Counted from the first letter of the stretch, positions 43,202 through 52,386 are shown. The stretch is DNA of 64,000 nucleotides from Roseivivax sp. THAF197b (GCF_009363255.1 NZ_CP045318.1:1402001-1466000); one strand, 5' to 3'. Notes: generated from the sequence alone by a model not told the origin. Translations and numbers: made by a program.

Positions 43202-44040
43202 GGCTCAGCGTTCGTCATGTCACGCGCTACAGTTTCACGACGCCGGTTGCGCGGCTGATCCAGTCCCAGCGGCTGACACCGTCGCGCTGCGCCAACCAGC
43301 AGATCATGGAATGGGACGTGCGGATGGAGGGCGCGGTGCGCGGCGCGGCCTTTCGCGACGGGACGGGGGACTGGACCGAAACCGTCACCGTGAACGGCCC
43401 GCTTGAGCATTTCGAGATCATTGTCGAAGGGGAGGTCGAGACGCAGGATTATGCTGGCGTTCTGACCGAGCATCGCGAGAAGGTGCCGCCCTCGGCCTAT
43501 CTGACCGCGACCGATCAGACCCGGCCCAGCCAGGGGCTTCGGGACCTCGTAGCCGAGGCCCTGGCCGACATGGCCGACGCGACTGTTCTGGAATGCGCGC
43601 ACAAGCTGTCGGCGGCCGTTTCGGACAATGTCGAATATGTGCCCGGCGAGACCGATCACATGACCCCGGCCTCCGAGGTTGTGGAAGGCGGCAAGGGTGT
43701 GTGCCAGGACCAGACCCATGTGCTGATCGCGCTGGCGCAGGTTTCCGGCATTCCCGCGCGCTACGTCACCGGATACCTGTTCAGCGCATCGGGAGACCAC
43801 ATGGCCGAGGCCAGCCACGCCTGGGCCGAATTGCACGTGCCCGATCTGGGATGGGTCGGCTTCGACGCCTCCAATCGCTGCTGTCCGGATGATCGCTACA
43901 TCCGGCTCGGTTCAGGCTTTGACGCGCAGGATGCGGCCCCGATCCGCGGAGTCGTTGCGGGCGGCAGCGGCGAGACGCTGGATGTGCATGTGAAGGTGCG
44001 CGACGCCGATGATCCGGCCGCGGCCCAGACGCAGCAGTAA
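43198..44040 (+). CDS. Transglutaminase-like cysteine protease family protein
   Basis: A 280-residue protein with an N-terminal beta domain (MRLSVRHVTRYSFTTPVARL) and a transglutaminase-like core. The catalytic Cys is in EGGKGVCQDQTHVLIALAQV, the His in EASHAWAELHVPDLGW and the Asp in VGFDASNRCC. Bacterial members can cut or join amide bonds. ATG 43198 overlaps the alpha-E stop. Third gene of the cluster with Anbu; it may process the product made by the ATP-grasp enzyme. Confidence 0.93.
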   Translation: MRLSVRHVTRYSFTTPVARLIQSQRLTPSRCANQQIMEWDVRMEGAVRGAAFRDGTGDWTETVTVNGPLEHFEIIVEGEVETQDYAGVLTEHREKVPPSAYLTATDQTRPSQGLRDLVAEALADMADATVLECAHKLSAAVSDNVEYVPGETDHMTPASEVVEGGKGVCQDQTHVLIALAQVSGIPARYVTGYLFSASGDHMAEASHAWAELHVPDLGWVGFDASNRCCPDDRYIRLGSGFDAQDAAPIRGVVAGGSGETLDVHVKVRDADDPAAAQTQQ

Positions 44041-44133
44041 CGTCACGTTGTTCACCATGGGGCCATCGGGCGATTGCAGGACCGGGGCGCAATCGTCTAA
44101 TCCTCAGCGATACTGTCACAAAGGTTCGAATCG

Positions 44134-44859
44134 ATGACCTATTGCGTCGGCCTCCTGCTCGACGAAGGCATGGTCCTGTTGTCCGACACCCGCACGAATG
44201 CGGGGCTCGACAATATCTCCACCTATCGCAAGATGTTCACCTTCGAGGCCCCGGGCGAGCGGGTCATTGCGATCATGACCGCAGGCAGCCTGTCGGTCAC
44301 GCAAACCACCATCGCCCGCCTCACGGAGGCGATCGACAGCGGCGATGAGAAGCGCTCGATCATGACGGCGCATTCGATGCTGGCCGTGGCACAGATCGTG
44401 GGCGACACGCTGGGAGCGGTCAGCCAAGAGATCCGCGGCAAGATCCAGCAGCAGGAGAAGGTGTCGACCTCCGCCTCGCTCATTCTGGCGGGCCAACGCG
44501 CCGACGGGCCGATGCGCCTCTTTCTGATCTATTCGCAAGGCAATTTCATCGAGGCCACGGCGGAGACGCCGTATCTACAGATCGGTGAGCACAAATACGG
44601 CAAGCCGATCCTCGACCGGGTGATCGAACCCAGCACGTCGCTTGCCGATGCCGAGAAGGCCGTGCTTCTGTCGATGGATTCGACCCTGCGATCCAACCTC
44701 AGCGTGGGCATGCCGCTCGATCTCGTGGTGATCGAGAACCACGGCCTCCGGGTGGCGCGGTCGCGTCGCATCGAGGCAGATGATGCGGGCTTCCAGGCCA
44801 TGAGCCAGGCCTGGTCCGAGGCGCTGCGGGAAGCCTTCCAGGAAATCGAACCGGTCTGA
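44134..44859 (+). CDS. Proteasome-type protease Anbu (ancestral beta subunit)
   Basis: A 241-residue Ntn-hydrolase of the proteasome superfamily. After removal of Met the N-terminal Thr (MTYCVGLLLDEGMVLLSDTR) would be the nucleophile; no propeptide is present. D17/K33-type residues are in LSDTR and YRKMF, and LGAVSQEIRGKIQQQEKV then VSTSASLILAGQR follow the fold. Length is normal for Anbu. It lies 90 bases after the transglutaminase gene, completing the known ATP-grasp, alpha-E, transglutaminase, Anbu set, which is thought to form a ligation and degradation pathway that is still undefined. Confidence 0.93.
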   Translation: MTYCVGLLLDEGMVLLSDTRTNAGLDNISTYRKMFTFEAPGERVIAIMTAGSLSVTQTTIARLTEAIDSGDEKRSIMTAHSMLAVAQIVGDTLGAVSQEIRGKIQQQEKVSTSASLILAGQRADGPMRLFLIYSQGNFIEATAETPYLQIGEHKYGKPILDRVIEPSTSLADAEKAVLLSMDSTLRSNLSVGMPLDLVVIENHGLRVARSRRIEADDAGFQAMSQAWSEALREAFQEIEPV

Positions 44860-44956
44860 CCCGAAAATAACCGCTCCGGGCAATTGCCATATTGCCTCGC
44901 AAAGGATGCTTGGCCTAATAATCGAGCATCCATTTGACGGCTTTGCGAGGTTCGGT

Positions 44957-46231
44957 ATGTGCGTCTATTGCGATAAACTCGGGGCGATCAACCCGGCCAG
45001 CAGCAGCGCATCTCCCGCGGCCGCCGCGGTGACGACCAGTTACACGGATGCCATCGACTGGGGCACGCAAGTCTCGTCCGGCCAAATGAACGCCGACGGT
45101 GACATGATCATCGAGTATTACTACGTGCCCGCCGGGGAGCGGTTCGGCTTCTTCACGACCGAAACCTGGACGGCGTACGAACAGCAGCAGGTGGAGCTTG
45201 CCTTCGACACCTACGAGGCGATCCTCGATGTCGAGTTCGTCGAGACCACGAACGAGGCGGATGCCGAATTCCAGCTCCACAAGATCGATGCGAACGGCCT
45301 TTATCTCGGCGTGATGAACCCGCCGGGGCTCCGCAACGAAGGCGATGCCGGGTTTGCCAGCGACGGCACAGGCTGGAATGACACGGGCGGGCTCGAACAG
45401 GGCGGCTTCGGCTTCATCACCCTGATCCACGAATTCGGCCACGGCATGGGCCTGGCGCATCCGCATGACACTGGCGGCGGCTCTTCGGTGCTGCCCGGCG
45501 TGAGCAATTCGGGCGATACCGGCTTTGGCGATCTCAATCAGGGCATCTACACCACGATGTCCTATATCGACGGCTGGGCCACGAACCCCGACGGCGCGCT
45601 CAACCCCGCGATCACGAGCGATTACGGCTACCAGGGCACGCCCATGGCCGTAGATGTCGCGTTGTTGCAGGACAAGTACGGCGCCAACATGGACTACAAT
45701 ACCGGCGACAGCGTCTATCTGCTGCCCGACAGCAACGGCGCCGGCACCTTCTATTCGTGTATCTGGGATGCGGGTGGCACCGACGAGATCCGGTATAACG
45801 GCAGCGATGACGTGGTGATCGATCTGCGGGAAGCGACGCTCGAACTGGAAGAAGGTGGCGGCGGCTGGCTGTCTTATGCAGATGGCATTTATGGCGGCTA
45901 CACGATCGCCAATGGCGTCGTGATCGAGAACGCGACGGGCGGCTCCGGCGACGATGCAATTGTCGGCAACGCCGCGGATAACGTGCTGACGGGCGGCGCC
46001 GGGGCCGACACCTTCATATTCGTCGAAGGGCAGGGTGGCTACGACGTCATCACCGATTACGAGCGTGGCGTGGACCGGTTCGATTTCAGCGATTACGGCG
46101 TGTTCCGAGTTTTCCGCAATCTCGAGGTGGACGCCACCGCGGATGGGCTCGAGCTGAGCTTCTTCGACCAGACGATACTGCTCGAAGGGTTCGGCCGCGG
46201 AGAAACCGGCGCCACCGAATACACCGCCTGA
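44957..46231 (+). CDS. Serralysin-like M10 zinc metalloprotease with RTX-type C-terminus
   Basis: A 424-residue protein with no signal peptide, so type I secretion is likely. The zinc motif HEFGHGMGLAHPHD has ligands H158, H162 and H168 with E159 catalytic; the Met-turn is YTTMSYIDG. The C-terminal part has ATGGSGDDAIVGNAADN and LTGGAGADTFIF, the serralysin M10_C repeats. ATG 44957 has GAGG seven bases before it; ATG 44906 is less likely. The start MCVYCDKLGAINP contains a CxxC pair. It follows the Anbu gene by 97 bases and is the last in the direction of the cluster. Confidence 0.88.
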   Translation: MCVYCDKLGAINPASSSASPAAAAVTTSYTDAIDWGTQVSSGQMNADGDMIIEYYYVPAGERFGFFTTETWTAYEQQQVELAFDTYEAILDVEFVETTNEADAEFQLHKIDANGLYLGVMNPPGLRNEGDAGFASDGTGWNDTGGLEQGGFGFITLIHEFGHGMGLAHPHDTGGGSSVLPGVSNSGDTGFGDLNQGIYTTMSYIDGWATNPDGALNPAITSDYGYQGTPMAVDVALLQDKYGANMDYNTGDSVYLLPDSNGAGTFYSCIWDAGGTDEIRYNGSDDVVIDLREATLELEEGGGGWLSYADGIYGGYTIANGVVIENATGGSGDDAIVGNAADNVLTGGAGADTFIFVEGQGGYDVITDYERGVDRFDFSDYGVFRVFRNLEVDATADGLELSFFDQTILLEGFGRGETGATEYTA

Positions 46232-46539
46232 TCCGGACCAATTGTCTGACGGCGCGCGCGCTTGCGTGCCTCGTTTCGCGTCTTGGGACCTGTTTTTTCA
46301 CGCCTCGCAGCATTCTGTCCGGTGTCTTTTGAGGTGATGCGTGAAGTGTGGCGCTCAAGCCTCTGGTAGGGCATATTTTTCCGCGTGTGAGTGGCGGTGG
46401 TTATCCTCTGCTAGCCAGACGTCCAGACCATTGCCTGATCGTCGCTGAAGTCCGTCCGCGACATCAGAAAAAACCCGCAAATCCCCGCAGTGCCGCGAAA
46501 AAATGCGCGACAGGTCAATCCGTCATTCCAGTGGGGGTA
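46232..46539. other. Intergenic stretch between the metalloprotease gene and tRNA-Cys
   Basis: About 310 bases. The plus-strand frames running into the tRNA region are spurious. A T-run (ACCTGTTTTTTCACG, about 46290) follows a poorly paired stretch and could act in termination of the metalloprotease gene, but I cannot draw a good stem. Nothing else was identified. Confidence 0.35.
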
Positions 46540-46613
46540 TGGAGGCGAGTACCGGAATCGAACCGGTGTACACGGATTTGCAATCCGCTGCGTAACCACT
46601 CCGCCAACTCGCC
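46540..46613 (-). tRNA. tRNA-Cys (GCA)
   Basis: On the minus strand: acceptor GGCGAGT pairs with ACTCGCC, discriminator T, encoded CCA. The D arm has GGCGGAGTGGTTACGC, the anticodon loop TTGCAAA (anticodon GCA) in stem GCGGA/TCCGT, and the T arm contains GGTTCGATTCC. A plus-strand frame over it is rejected. Confidence 0.97.
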
Positions 46614-46758
46614 AGAGCGACCCTGTCTCTAGGAGGCTGCTCGGGCGGCGTCAAGCGGATATGCCAACGACGGGCAGCCGATTTTCCCAAACACCAAAAC
46701 GACGCGGAACAAGATGGCCTCATACCGCGTTTGTGATTGGACAGATTTGAGAGGGAAC

Positions 46759-47106
46759 ATGGCACAATCGCAGAACACCACGAGCTCGACGAGCACCAAG
46801 GAAACCGACAAGGCCGACACGGATGCGCTCAAGGCGCAGATCGACACGCTAAAGGCAGATCTGGCATCCATCACCGACATGCTTGGTGAGATCGGCGTCC
46901 GGCGCAAGGATGAGACTCTCGAGGCGGCAAAGGCGCGCTATGCGTCGGCGCGCTCCGAAGGTGAGCGGCTCTACAGTGAGGCCCGTCACCGGGCGGAGGA
47001 CGCCCAGGATCAGGCTCTGGAGGCAATCCGCCGCCAGCCCGCAACGGCCATCGGTCTGGCTGTCGGGATGGGCTTTCTCTTCGGCTTCCTGACCAGCCGG
47101 AAGTAA
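46759..47106 (+). CDS. DUF883 (ElaB/YqjD/YqjE-type) membrane-anchored protein
   Basis: A 115-residue protein: polar Ser/Thr-rich start, a coiled-coil (about 20-75, LKAQIDTLKADLASITDMLG) and a C-terminal membrane anchor (RRQPATAIGLAVGMGFLFGF, about 93-112). That is the layout of ElaB/YqjD proteins, which attach to the inner membrane and in E. coli bind ribosomes or respond to stress. GAGAGGGAAC gives the binding site before ATG 46759. The next gene starts one base after its stop. Confidence 0.85.
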   Translation: MAQSQNTTSSTSTKETDKADTDALKAQIDTLKADLASITDMLGEIGVRRKDETLEAAKARYASARSEGERLYSEARHRAEDAQDQALEAIRRQPATAIGLAVGMGFLFGFLTSRK

Positions 47107-47107
47107 A

Positions 47108-47452
47108 ATGGCTTTGCTTGCCCATGCTGAGGCTGTCGCGCGCCGAAAGGTGCGTGGCGCCGTCTTTTCGACCATCGGGACAGTGTTCATCCTCGCAGGC
47201 GTGGCGTTTCTTTGCGTCGCGCTTTGGATCGTGTTGGTTGAACTCCGGGGCGCGCTTTTTGCAGCGCAAGTCATCGGCGGAAGTCTGTTTGGAATTGGCC
47301 TTATTTTTCTGGGGATCGGGAAATTCGTCTCCCGCAGACCCGTCGTCGTCGGCGCGCATTCCGCAGCTCCCCAGACCGCGACATTGCCCGTCGTCCAATT
47401 GATCGAAGGTTTCCTGATCGGCCTCGATGCCGGTCGCAAGTCACGCAAGTGA
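47108..47452 (+). CDS. Phage holin family / Holin-X-like membrane protein
   Basis: A 114-residue protein with two hydrophobic spans (about 18-42 and 50-70) and a soluble C-terminus. Sequence FSTIGTVFILAGVAFLCVAL and FGIGLIFLGIGKFVSRR resembles PF07332 holin-X-like proteins, which are usually paired with DUF883 genes and are not phage lysis proteins. It starts one base after the DUF883 stop, so they probably form one complex or are co-regulated. Confidence 0.75.
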   Translation: MALLAHAEAVARRKVRGAVFSTIGTVFILAGVAFLCVALWIVLVELRGALFAAQVIGGSLFGIGLIFLGIGKFVSRRPVVVGAHSAAPQTATLPVVQLIEGFLIGLDAGRKSRK

Positions 47453-47485
47453 CCGCAGCCCGCGCGTGACGGGTCGGAGTGCAGC

Positions 47486-48526
47486 TTGAAACAGAAGACC
47501 GGAGCCTTTCAGGCGGCCGTGATCGTGATCGCGGGCATCCTCGTGGCGGGCGTGCTCCATTTTGCCGCCGATATCGCCGCGCCCATGACGCTTGCTGTGG
47601 TCACCGGTATCATTGCGGCGCCCGTCCTTGATTTTCTGTGCCGCGTGGGTGTGCCCGTGGGCGTCGGAGCCTCCATAATTCTTCTGGCCACAATTGCCAT
47701 CATCGTCACCGCTGTTGTCGCCTTCGAGCCGATATTTTGGCGGTTCGTGGATGCGATCCCGACCATCCGATTGGAAATCCGCGAAATCATCTGGAATTTC
47801 CGGGAGACGCTGAACAGCATCGGGAACGTAAACGAAGAAATGCAGGAAGCCTTCGGCGGTGGCTCGGGCGAGGGGGATTCCAATGAGGGCGCGAGCGTTC
47901 CTTCGCTGACAGATGCAATGCTCGCAGCACCTGCCATCATTGCGCAGGCGCTGATCTTCGCGGGCACCTTCTACTTTTTCCTCGTGAATCGCCTGGAGGT
48001 CTATTCCTTCCTCGCGCGTCGCCTCAGCGCGGTGGGGGAGACGGAGCTGATCAAGCGGCGCTTCCGGGTCGCCGAGAAACTCGTCTCGCGGTATTTCCTG
48101 GCGATCACCATCGTCAACTTTGCACTGGGCTTTGCGGTCACCGCCATCATGACCGCGCTCGGCATGCCGCTGCCTTACGTCTGGGGGCTTGCGGCAGCCC
48201 TTCTGAATTACGTGCTGTATCTCGGGCCTGCGGTGATGGTCGTCGTGCTGCTTCTGGGCGGGCTCGTGAATTTCGAGGGGCTGATGGTGGCCGCACCGGC
48301 TGCGTGTTTCATGGTGTGCAACATGATCGAGGCGCAATTCGTGACGCCGGCCTTCGTGGGCCGCCATGTGCGCCTGAACCCGCTTCTGGTCTTCGTGGCG
48401 CTTGTCTTCGGGATCTGGTTCTGGGGGCCGATCGGGGGCATTGTGGCCATTCCGGTCCTCGTGATCGGGGTCGCGATGACGGACGACAAGCTCGAAACCC
48501 AGGCCCGGACAGCCAACGCCGCCTGA
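47486..48526 (+). CDS. AI-2E family transporter (PerM/YdiK-like)
   Basis: A 346-residue membrane protein with about eight spans, the first at about 8-28. RRFRVAEKLVSRYFLAITIV and the G-L-P-x-x-x-W motif GMPLPYVWGLAAALLNYVLYLG followed by NMIEAQFVTPAFVGRHVRLN are conserved in the family, which exports small molecules or acts as a channel in unknown ways. The start is an unusual TTG at 47486, supported by GGAG six bases upstream. An ATG is missing near it. It follows the holin-like gene by 33 bases. Confidence 0.88.
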   Translation: MKQKTGAFQAAVIVIAGILVAGVLHFAADIAAPMTLAVVTGIIAAPVLDFLCRVGVPVGVGASIILLATIAIIVTAVVAFEPIFWRFVDAIPTIRLEIREIIWNFRETLNSIGNVNEEMQEAFGGGSGEGDSNEGASVPSLTDAMLAAPAIIAQALIFAGTFYFFLVNRLEVYSFLARRLSAVGETELIKRRFRVAEKLVSRYFLAITIVNFALGFAVTAIMTALGMPLPYVWGLAAALLNYVLYLGPAVMVVVLLLGGLVNFEGLMVAAPAACFMVCNMIEAQFVTPAFVGRHVRLNPLLVFVALVFGIWFWGPIGGIVAIPVLVIGVAMTDDKLETQARTANAA

Positions 48527-48683
48527 TCCGCTCAGCCGCGCGGACGGGCGCCTTTGTGTCGCATTCCGGCAGCCTTTATGGAAATTTGAACACCATCACC
48601 GTCTTTCGCAATGCTGCGATGTTGCCGGTTCTGCACGGCTGTGTCAGAACGAACGGGCAGTATTGAACGAAAGAGTTTAGCGG

Positions 48684-49337
48684 ATGTCTGACTACGCGAC
48701 CCTTCGCAGAGTGATGGTGGACACGCAGGTCCGCCCCTCCGACGTCACCAAGTTCCCGATCATCCAGGCGATGCTGACCGTGCCGCGAGAAGCGTTCCTG
48801 CCGAATGACAAGGCCGAGGTCGCCTATATCTCGGAACCGATCGACATCGCACCGGACCGCACCGTGCTGGCCGCGCGCACCTTCGCCAAGATGGTCGATG
48901 CGCTCAATGTGACCAATGACATGCTCGTGCTCGATATCGGCTGTGGCTACGGCTATTCGGCCGCGGTTCTGGCGCGGATCGCCGAGGCGGTCGTGGCCGT
49001 CGAGGAAGAGACCGATCTTGCCGCCGAAGCGCCCGGCATCCTGTCGGAGACCGGAGCGGACAACGTGGTCCTGCATGAAGGCCCGCTGACGGATGGCGCG
49101 CCGGAACACGGCCCCTATGACGCGATCATTCTCGAAGGCGGGATCGAGGAATTGCCCGCCGGGATCGAAGCGCAATTGAAAGAAGGGGGGCGCATTGCCT
49201 GCCTCTTCGTCGAGGGTCGCCTCGGCACGGTGCGGATCGGCTACAAGATCGATGGGCATCTCAACTGGCGATATGCCTTCAACGCAAGTGCCCCGGTCCT
49301 TCCGGGCTTTGCGAAGACGCGGGCATTCGCACTCTGA
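48684..49337 (+). CDS. Protein-L-isoaspartate O-methyltransferase family protein
   Basis: A 217-residue SAM-dependent methyltransferase. VDTQVRPSDVTKFPIIQAML and PREAFLPNDKAEVAYISEPI are typical of the PCMT fold's N-terminus; VLDIGCGYGYSAAVLARIAE is the SAM-binding motif I. True PCMT repairs isoaspartyl residues; this branch, which sits before tolC in alphaproteobacteria, may have another target. It ends 61 bases before the tolC-like gene. Confidence 0.87.
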   Translation: MSDYATLRRVMVDTQVRPSDVTKFPIIQAMLTVPREAFLPNDKAEVAYISEPIDIAPDRTVLAARTFAKMVDALNVTNDMLVLDIGCGYGYSAAVLARIAEAVVAVEEETDLAAEAPGILSETGADNVVLHEGPLTDGAPEHGPYDAIILEGGIEELPAGIEAQLKEGGRIACLFVEGRLGTVRIGYKIDGHLNWRYAFNASAPVLPGFAKTRAFAL

Positions 49338-49398
49338 CAGGCCTTCGCGCCGCGCTGATGCGACACGAGGGAGAGCAATACGAGCGGGAGGCAGCCGG

Positions 49399-50811
49399 AT
49401 GGCGCTGAAACACACATTTGTCGCCGCGGGTCTCAGCCTCGCAGCCACGTTCTCGACCCTCGGTGCCGCAAAGGCCGACACCCTGGCCGACGCCCTCGTC
49501 GGAGCCTACAATTCCAGCGGCCTTCTCGAACAGAACCGTGCCTTGCTGCGGGCCGCAGACGAGGATGTCGCCCAGGCGGTCGCGGCCCTGCGCCCGGTTC
49601 TGGACTGGACGGCGGATATCACCCGTCAGTTCAGCGAAAGCCGCAGCGCGAACACCCTTGGCACGGTCGTGGGCTCCGTCACCGAGACGGCGTCGATCGG
49701 CATTTCCGCCTCGTTGCTGGTCTATGATTTCGGGCGCACGCAGCTCAGCGTCGATGCCGCGAAGCAGGCGGTTCTGGCGACCCGCTACCAGCTGATCGGG
49801 ATCGAGCAGGAAGTGCTGTTCCGCGCCACGCAGGCCTATTACGAATTGCAGCGTGCGCAGCGTGTCCTGACCGTTCGCCAGAACAACCTCAGCGTCATCA
49901 GCCGCGAATTGCGCGCCGCGCGCGACCGGTTCGAGGTGGGCGAGGTGACGCGCACCGATGTCGCCCTCGCGGAGGCGCGTCTTGCCGAAGCGCGCTCTCA
50001 GCTGGCCGTTGCGCAGGGTGATGTGGCGCGCGCGCAGCAGGAATACCTGCGCGCCACCGGCCGTCAGCCCGGCGGCGTAAACGCATTGGGCAGCGTGCCG
50101 AGCATCCCGGGATCGGTCAGTGCGGCGACCACCATCGCCCTCAAGACCCAGCCCGATCTGATCGCCGCGCAATATGCTGTCACGCTTGCCGATCTCAGCA
50201 TCGCCATCGCCGAGGCTTCCCTGAAGCCCAGCGTGAACCTCACGGGCCGCTACGGCTATACGCAGAACCTCGACGACAACGACTTCTTCAATCGCGGCGG
50301 CTCGATTTCGCTGGGCGCATCCGGCCCGATCTATCGCGGCGGGGCGCTGACCTCGGCCCTGCGGCAGGCCGTGGCCAATCGCGATCAGCGCCGCGCGCAG
50401 CTCCATGTCGTTGCCGAGAATGTCCGCCAGAATGTCGCCAATGCCTATGTGAACGTGCAGGTTGCGCGCTCGGCCATCCAGGCCAGCCAACAGCAGGTGC
50501 AGGCGGCGCAGGTGGCCTTCAACGGGGTGCGCGAGGAAGCGCAGCTTGGCGCGCGGACGACGCTCGATGTGCTCAATGCGGAGCAGGACCTGCTCGACGC
50601 CCGCACCTTGCTGATCTCGGCGCAGGTCGATGAATATGTCGCGGCCTATAACGTGATCGCCGCGATGGGCCGCCTGACCGTGGCAGAGCTGAACCTGCCC
50701 GTGCAGCAATACGATCCCACCGTCTATTACAACCTCGTCAAGGACGCGCCTGCGCTCTCCAGCCAGGGGGAACAGCTGAATCGTGTCCTGAGAGCGATTG
50801 GAAAAGATTAA
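49399..50811 (+). CDS. TolC family outer membrane protein
   Basis: A 470-residue outer-membrane channel subunit of tripartite efflux or type I secretion systems. Residues 1-29 are a signal peptide (AAGLSLAATFSTLGAAKA). The two OEP repeats are visible: LGLLEQNRALLRAADEDVAQ-type helices and LRAARDRFEVGEVTRTDVAL in the first half, NGVREEAQLGARTTLDVLNA in the second. ATG 49399 begins the signal peptide after GGGAGG. It could serve the RTX protein or the metalloprotease as outer-membrane exit, but the inner-membrane pump is not in this window. Confidence 0.93.
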   Translation: MALKHTFVAAGLSLAATFSTLGAAKADTLADALVGAYNSSGLLEQNRALLRAADEDVAQAVAALRPVLDWTADITRQFSESRSANTLGTVVGSVTETASIGISASLLVYDFGRTQLSVDAAKQAVLATRYQLIGIEQEVLFRATQAYYELQRAQRVLTVRQNNLSVISRELRAARDRFEVGEVTRTDVALAEARLAEARSQLAVAQGDVARAQQEYLRATGRQPGGVNALGSVPSIPGSVSAATTIALKTQPDLIAAQYAVTLADLSIAIAEASLKPSVNLTGRYGYTQNLDDNDFFNRGGSISLGASGPIYRGGALTSALRQAVANRDQRRAQLHVVAENVRQNVANAYVNVQVARSAIQASQQQVQAAQVAFNGVREEAQLGARTTLDVLNAEQDLLDARTLLISAQVDEYVAAYNVIAAMGRLTVAELNLPVQQYDPTVYYNLVKDAPALSSQGEQLNRVLRAIGKD

Positions 50812-50873
50812 GGTTTTTCCGATCTGTTGTGCGGAATCGGGGGCGGGGTTACACTCGTGCCCGAGGTAGAGCG

Positions 50874-52232
50874 GTGAACAACATGTCCAAACATGGATCG
50901 AGTGTCGAAATAGAGGACGTTCTGGCGTCGATCCGTCGGCTTGTCACGGATGACGGCCGGGGCTCTGCCGCGCGCGCGCTGCAGCCGAAACGCGTCGAGG
51001 CTGACGACGAGGCCGGGTCGGATCCATCCTCCGCAGCGATACGCGCCAACAAGGCGGCGAAGATCCTGCGTGCCGACCGTTTGATTCTGACGCCCGCGCA
51101 GCGTGTCGCGGATCACGATCAGCCCGACACCAATGATGCGGGATCAGCCAACGGCCATGGGGGCTCCAACGGAAATGGTGCGGCGCATGACACGGACAGC
51201 GCACCCGAACCGATTCTTCTGACCGAACCGCACCGCGTCGACACCGCGGCGGAGGCCGTGGAAGACCCGACCGATGGCGTGGATGCCTATGCGGAGCCGC
51301 TGGAAAGCGTGGCGCCCGATAGCGATGAGGCACATGCTGACGCGCAGCCTGAAGAGGCGCCGCATTCTGACAATGCCCATTGGGATGATGAGGCCGCGAC
51401 GGATCTGATCCTCGATGCAGTCGACACCCAGGATGATGCGGATCTGCAGGATGACGCGGAGGTGTCCGCAACGCTGTCGTCCATGCCGGGCGTGTCGGAA
51501 TACAACGAAGACGACGCTTACGAGGATGAGGGCGAGAACGCCGCTGACAGCGATCAGGACGCGCCGAACTCGGTTCTCGCGCAGGTGATCCGGGATGAAT
51601 TGTCCGCGGCGCTGGGAGAAAACGCGCCCGAAGCGACGGGCGGTGCCGACCAGCCTGCCGACCGGGCCGTGGACGACGTCGCGGCACCCCGCCGCGCGCC
51701 GACCGATATCGCGGAAGATGCGGCGCAGGCAGCCCCCGCCATTCGGCCGACCCGCCCGGATATGCCGGAACGCGCCGTCAATGCCGAGGCCGAGGCGCGA
51801 TCGCCGCGATCCGATGCGCCGCGGCAGGGGCTGTCGCTGGAAGAGAAAATCGCCGAGCTCGAAGCGATGATCGGCGGCACCGGGGCCGCGGATTGGGAAG
51901 ATGAACCGCAGGGCCAGGACAGCAATACGGGCTTTGCGCAGCGCTTCTCCTCTCCGCTGGAATGGGAAGATGCCCCGCGCCCCGAGGCGATCTTCCAGAC
52001 GCGACGGGCAGGCGAATTGTCCCGGATCGCCGACGATCTCGACGAGGATGTGCCCGGTGAAGCGCCCGCATCTCCGCTCGCCGGTCTCGACGAGGAGGCC
52101 TTGCGCGAATTGGTGGCAGGCGTTGTGCGCAGCGAGCTGCAGGGCGCTTTGGGCGAACGGATCACGCGGAACGTGCGCAAACTGGTGCGCCGTGAGATCC
52201 AGCGCGCCATGATGAGCCAGAATTACGAATAA
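50874..52232 (+). CDS. Acidic PopZ-like protein (DUF2497 type)
   Basis: A 452-residue protein. The N-terminal helix SSVEIEDVLASIRRLVTDDG and the C-terminal helical segment LGERITRNVRKLVRREIQRA are like PopZ/DUF2497; between them lie about 330 mostly acidic, disordered residues rich in D, E, A and G. This is the three-part plan of PopZ polar organisers, with a longer linker. GTG 50874 has GAGG seven bases upstream; ATG 50883 is an alternative. The order pcm, tolC, then this gene is the usual alphaproteobacterial context of popZ (valS often follows but is not here). Confidence 0.7.
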   Translation: MNNMSKHGSSVEIEDVLASIRRLVTDDGRGSAARALQPKRVEADDEAGSDPSSAAIRANKAAKILRADRLILTPAQRVADHDQPDTNDAGSANGHGGSNGNGAAHDTDSAPEPILLTEPHRVDTAAEAVEDPTDGVDAYAEPLESVAPDSDEAHADAQPEEAPHSDNAHWDDEAATDLILDAVDTQDDADLQDDAEVSATLSSMPGVSEYNEDDAYEDEGENAADSDQDAPNSVLAQVIRDELSAALGENAPEATGGADQPADRAVDDVAAPRRAPTDIAEDAAQAAPAIRPTRPDMPERAVNAEAEARSPRSDAPRQGLSLEEKIAELEAMIGGTGAADWEDEPQGQDSNTGFAQRFSSPLEWEDAPRPEAIFQTRRAGELSRIADDLDEDVPGEAPASPLAGLDEEALRELVAGVVRSELQGALGERITRNVRKLVRREIQRAMMSQNYE

Positions 52233-52386
52233 GCGACCTCTTGGCCGTGTCTGGCAAAGCCGCTCCTATTGGGGGCGGCACCCCTCCAGCATCTGCGTGA
52301 TGTGGGAGCAAACAGCTTGCCCGAACGGGCATACGTGAAACGAAGGCTCCGGCGCGACGGATCGCGCATCAAAACAGTTTGCGCAT

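Noticed and set aside
46490..46750. 86-codon plus-strand frame across tRNA-Cys
   Set aside because: Spurious antisense translation of tRNA-Cys (NRTGVHGFAIRCVTTPPTRQ); no domain or start site.
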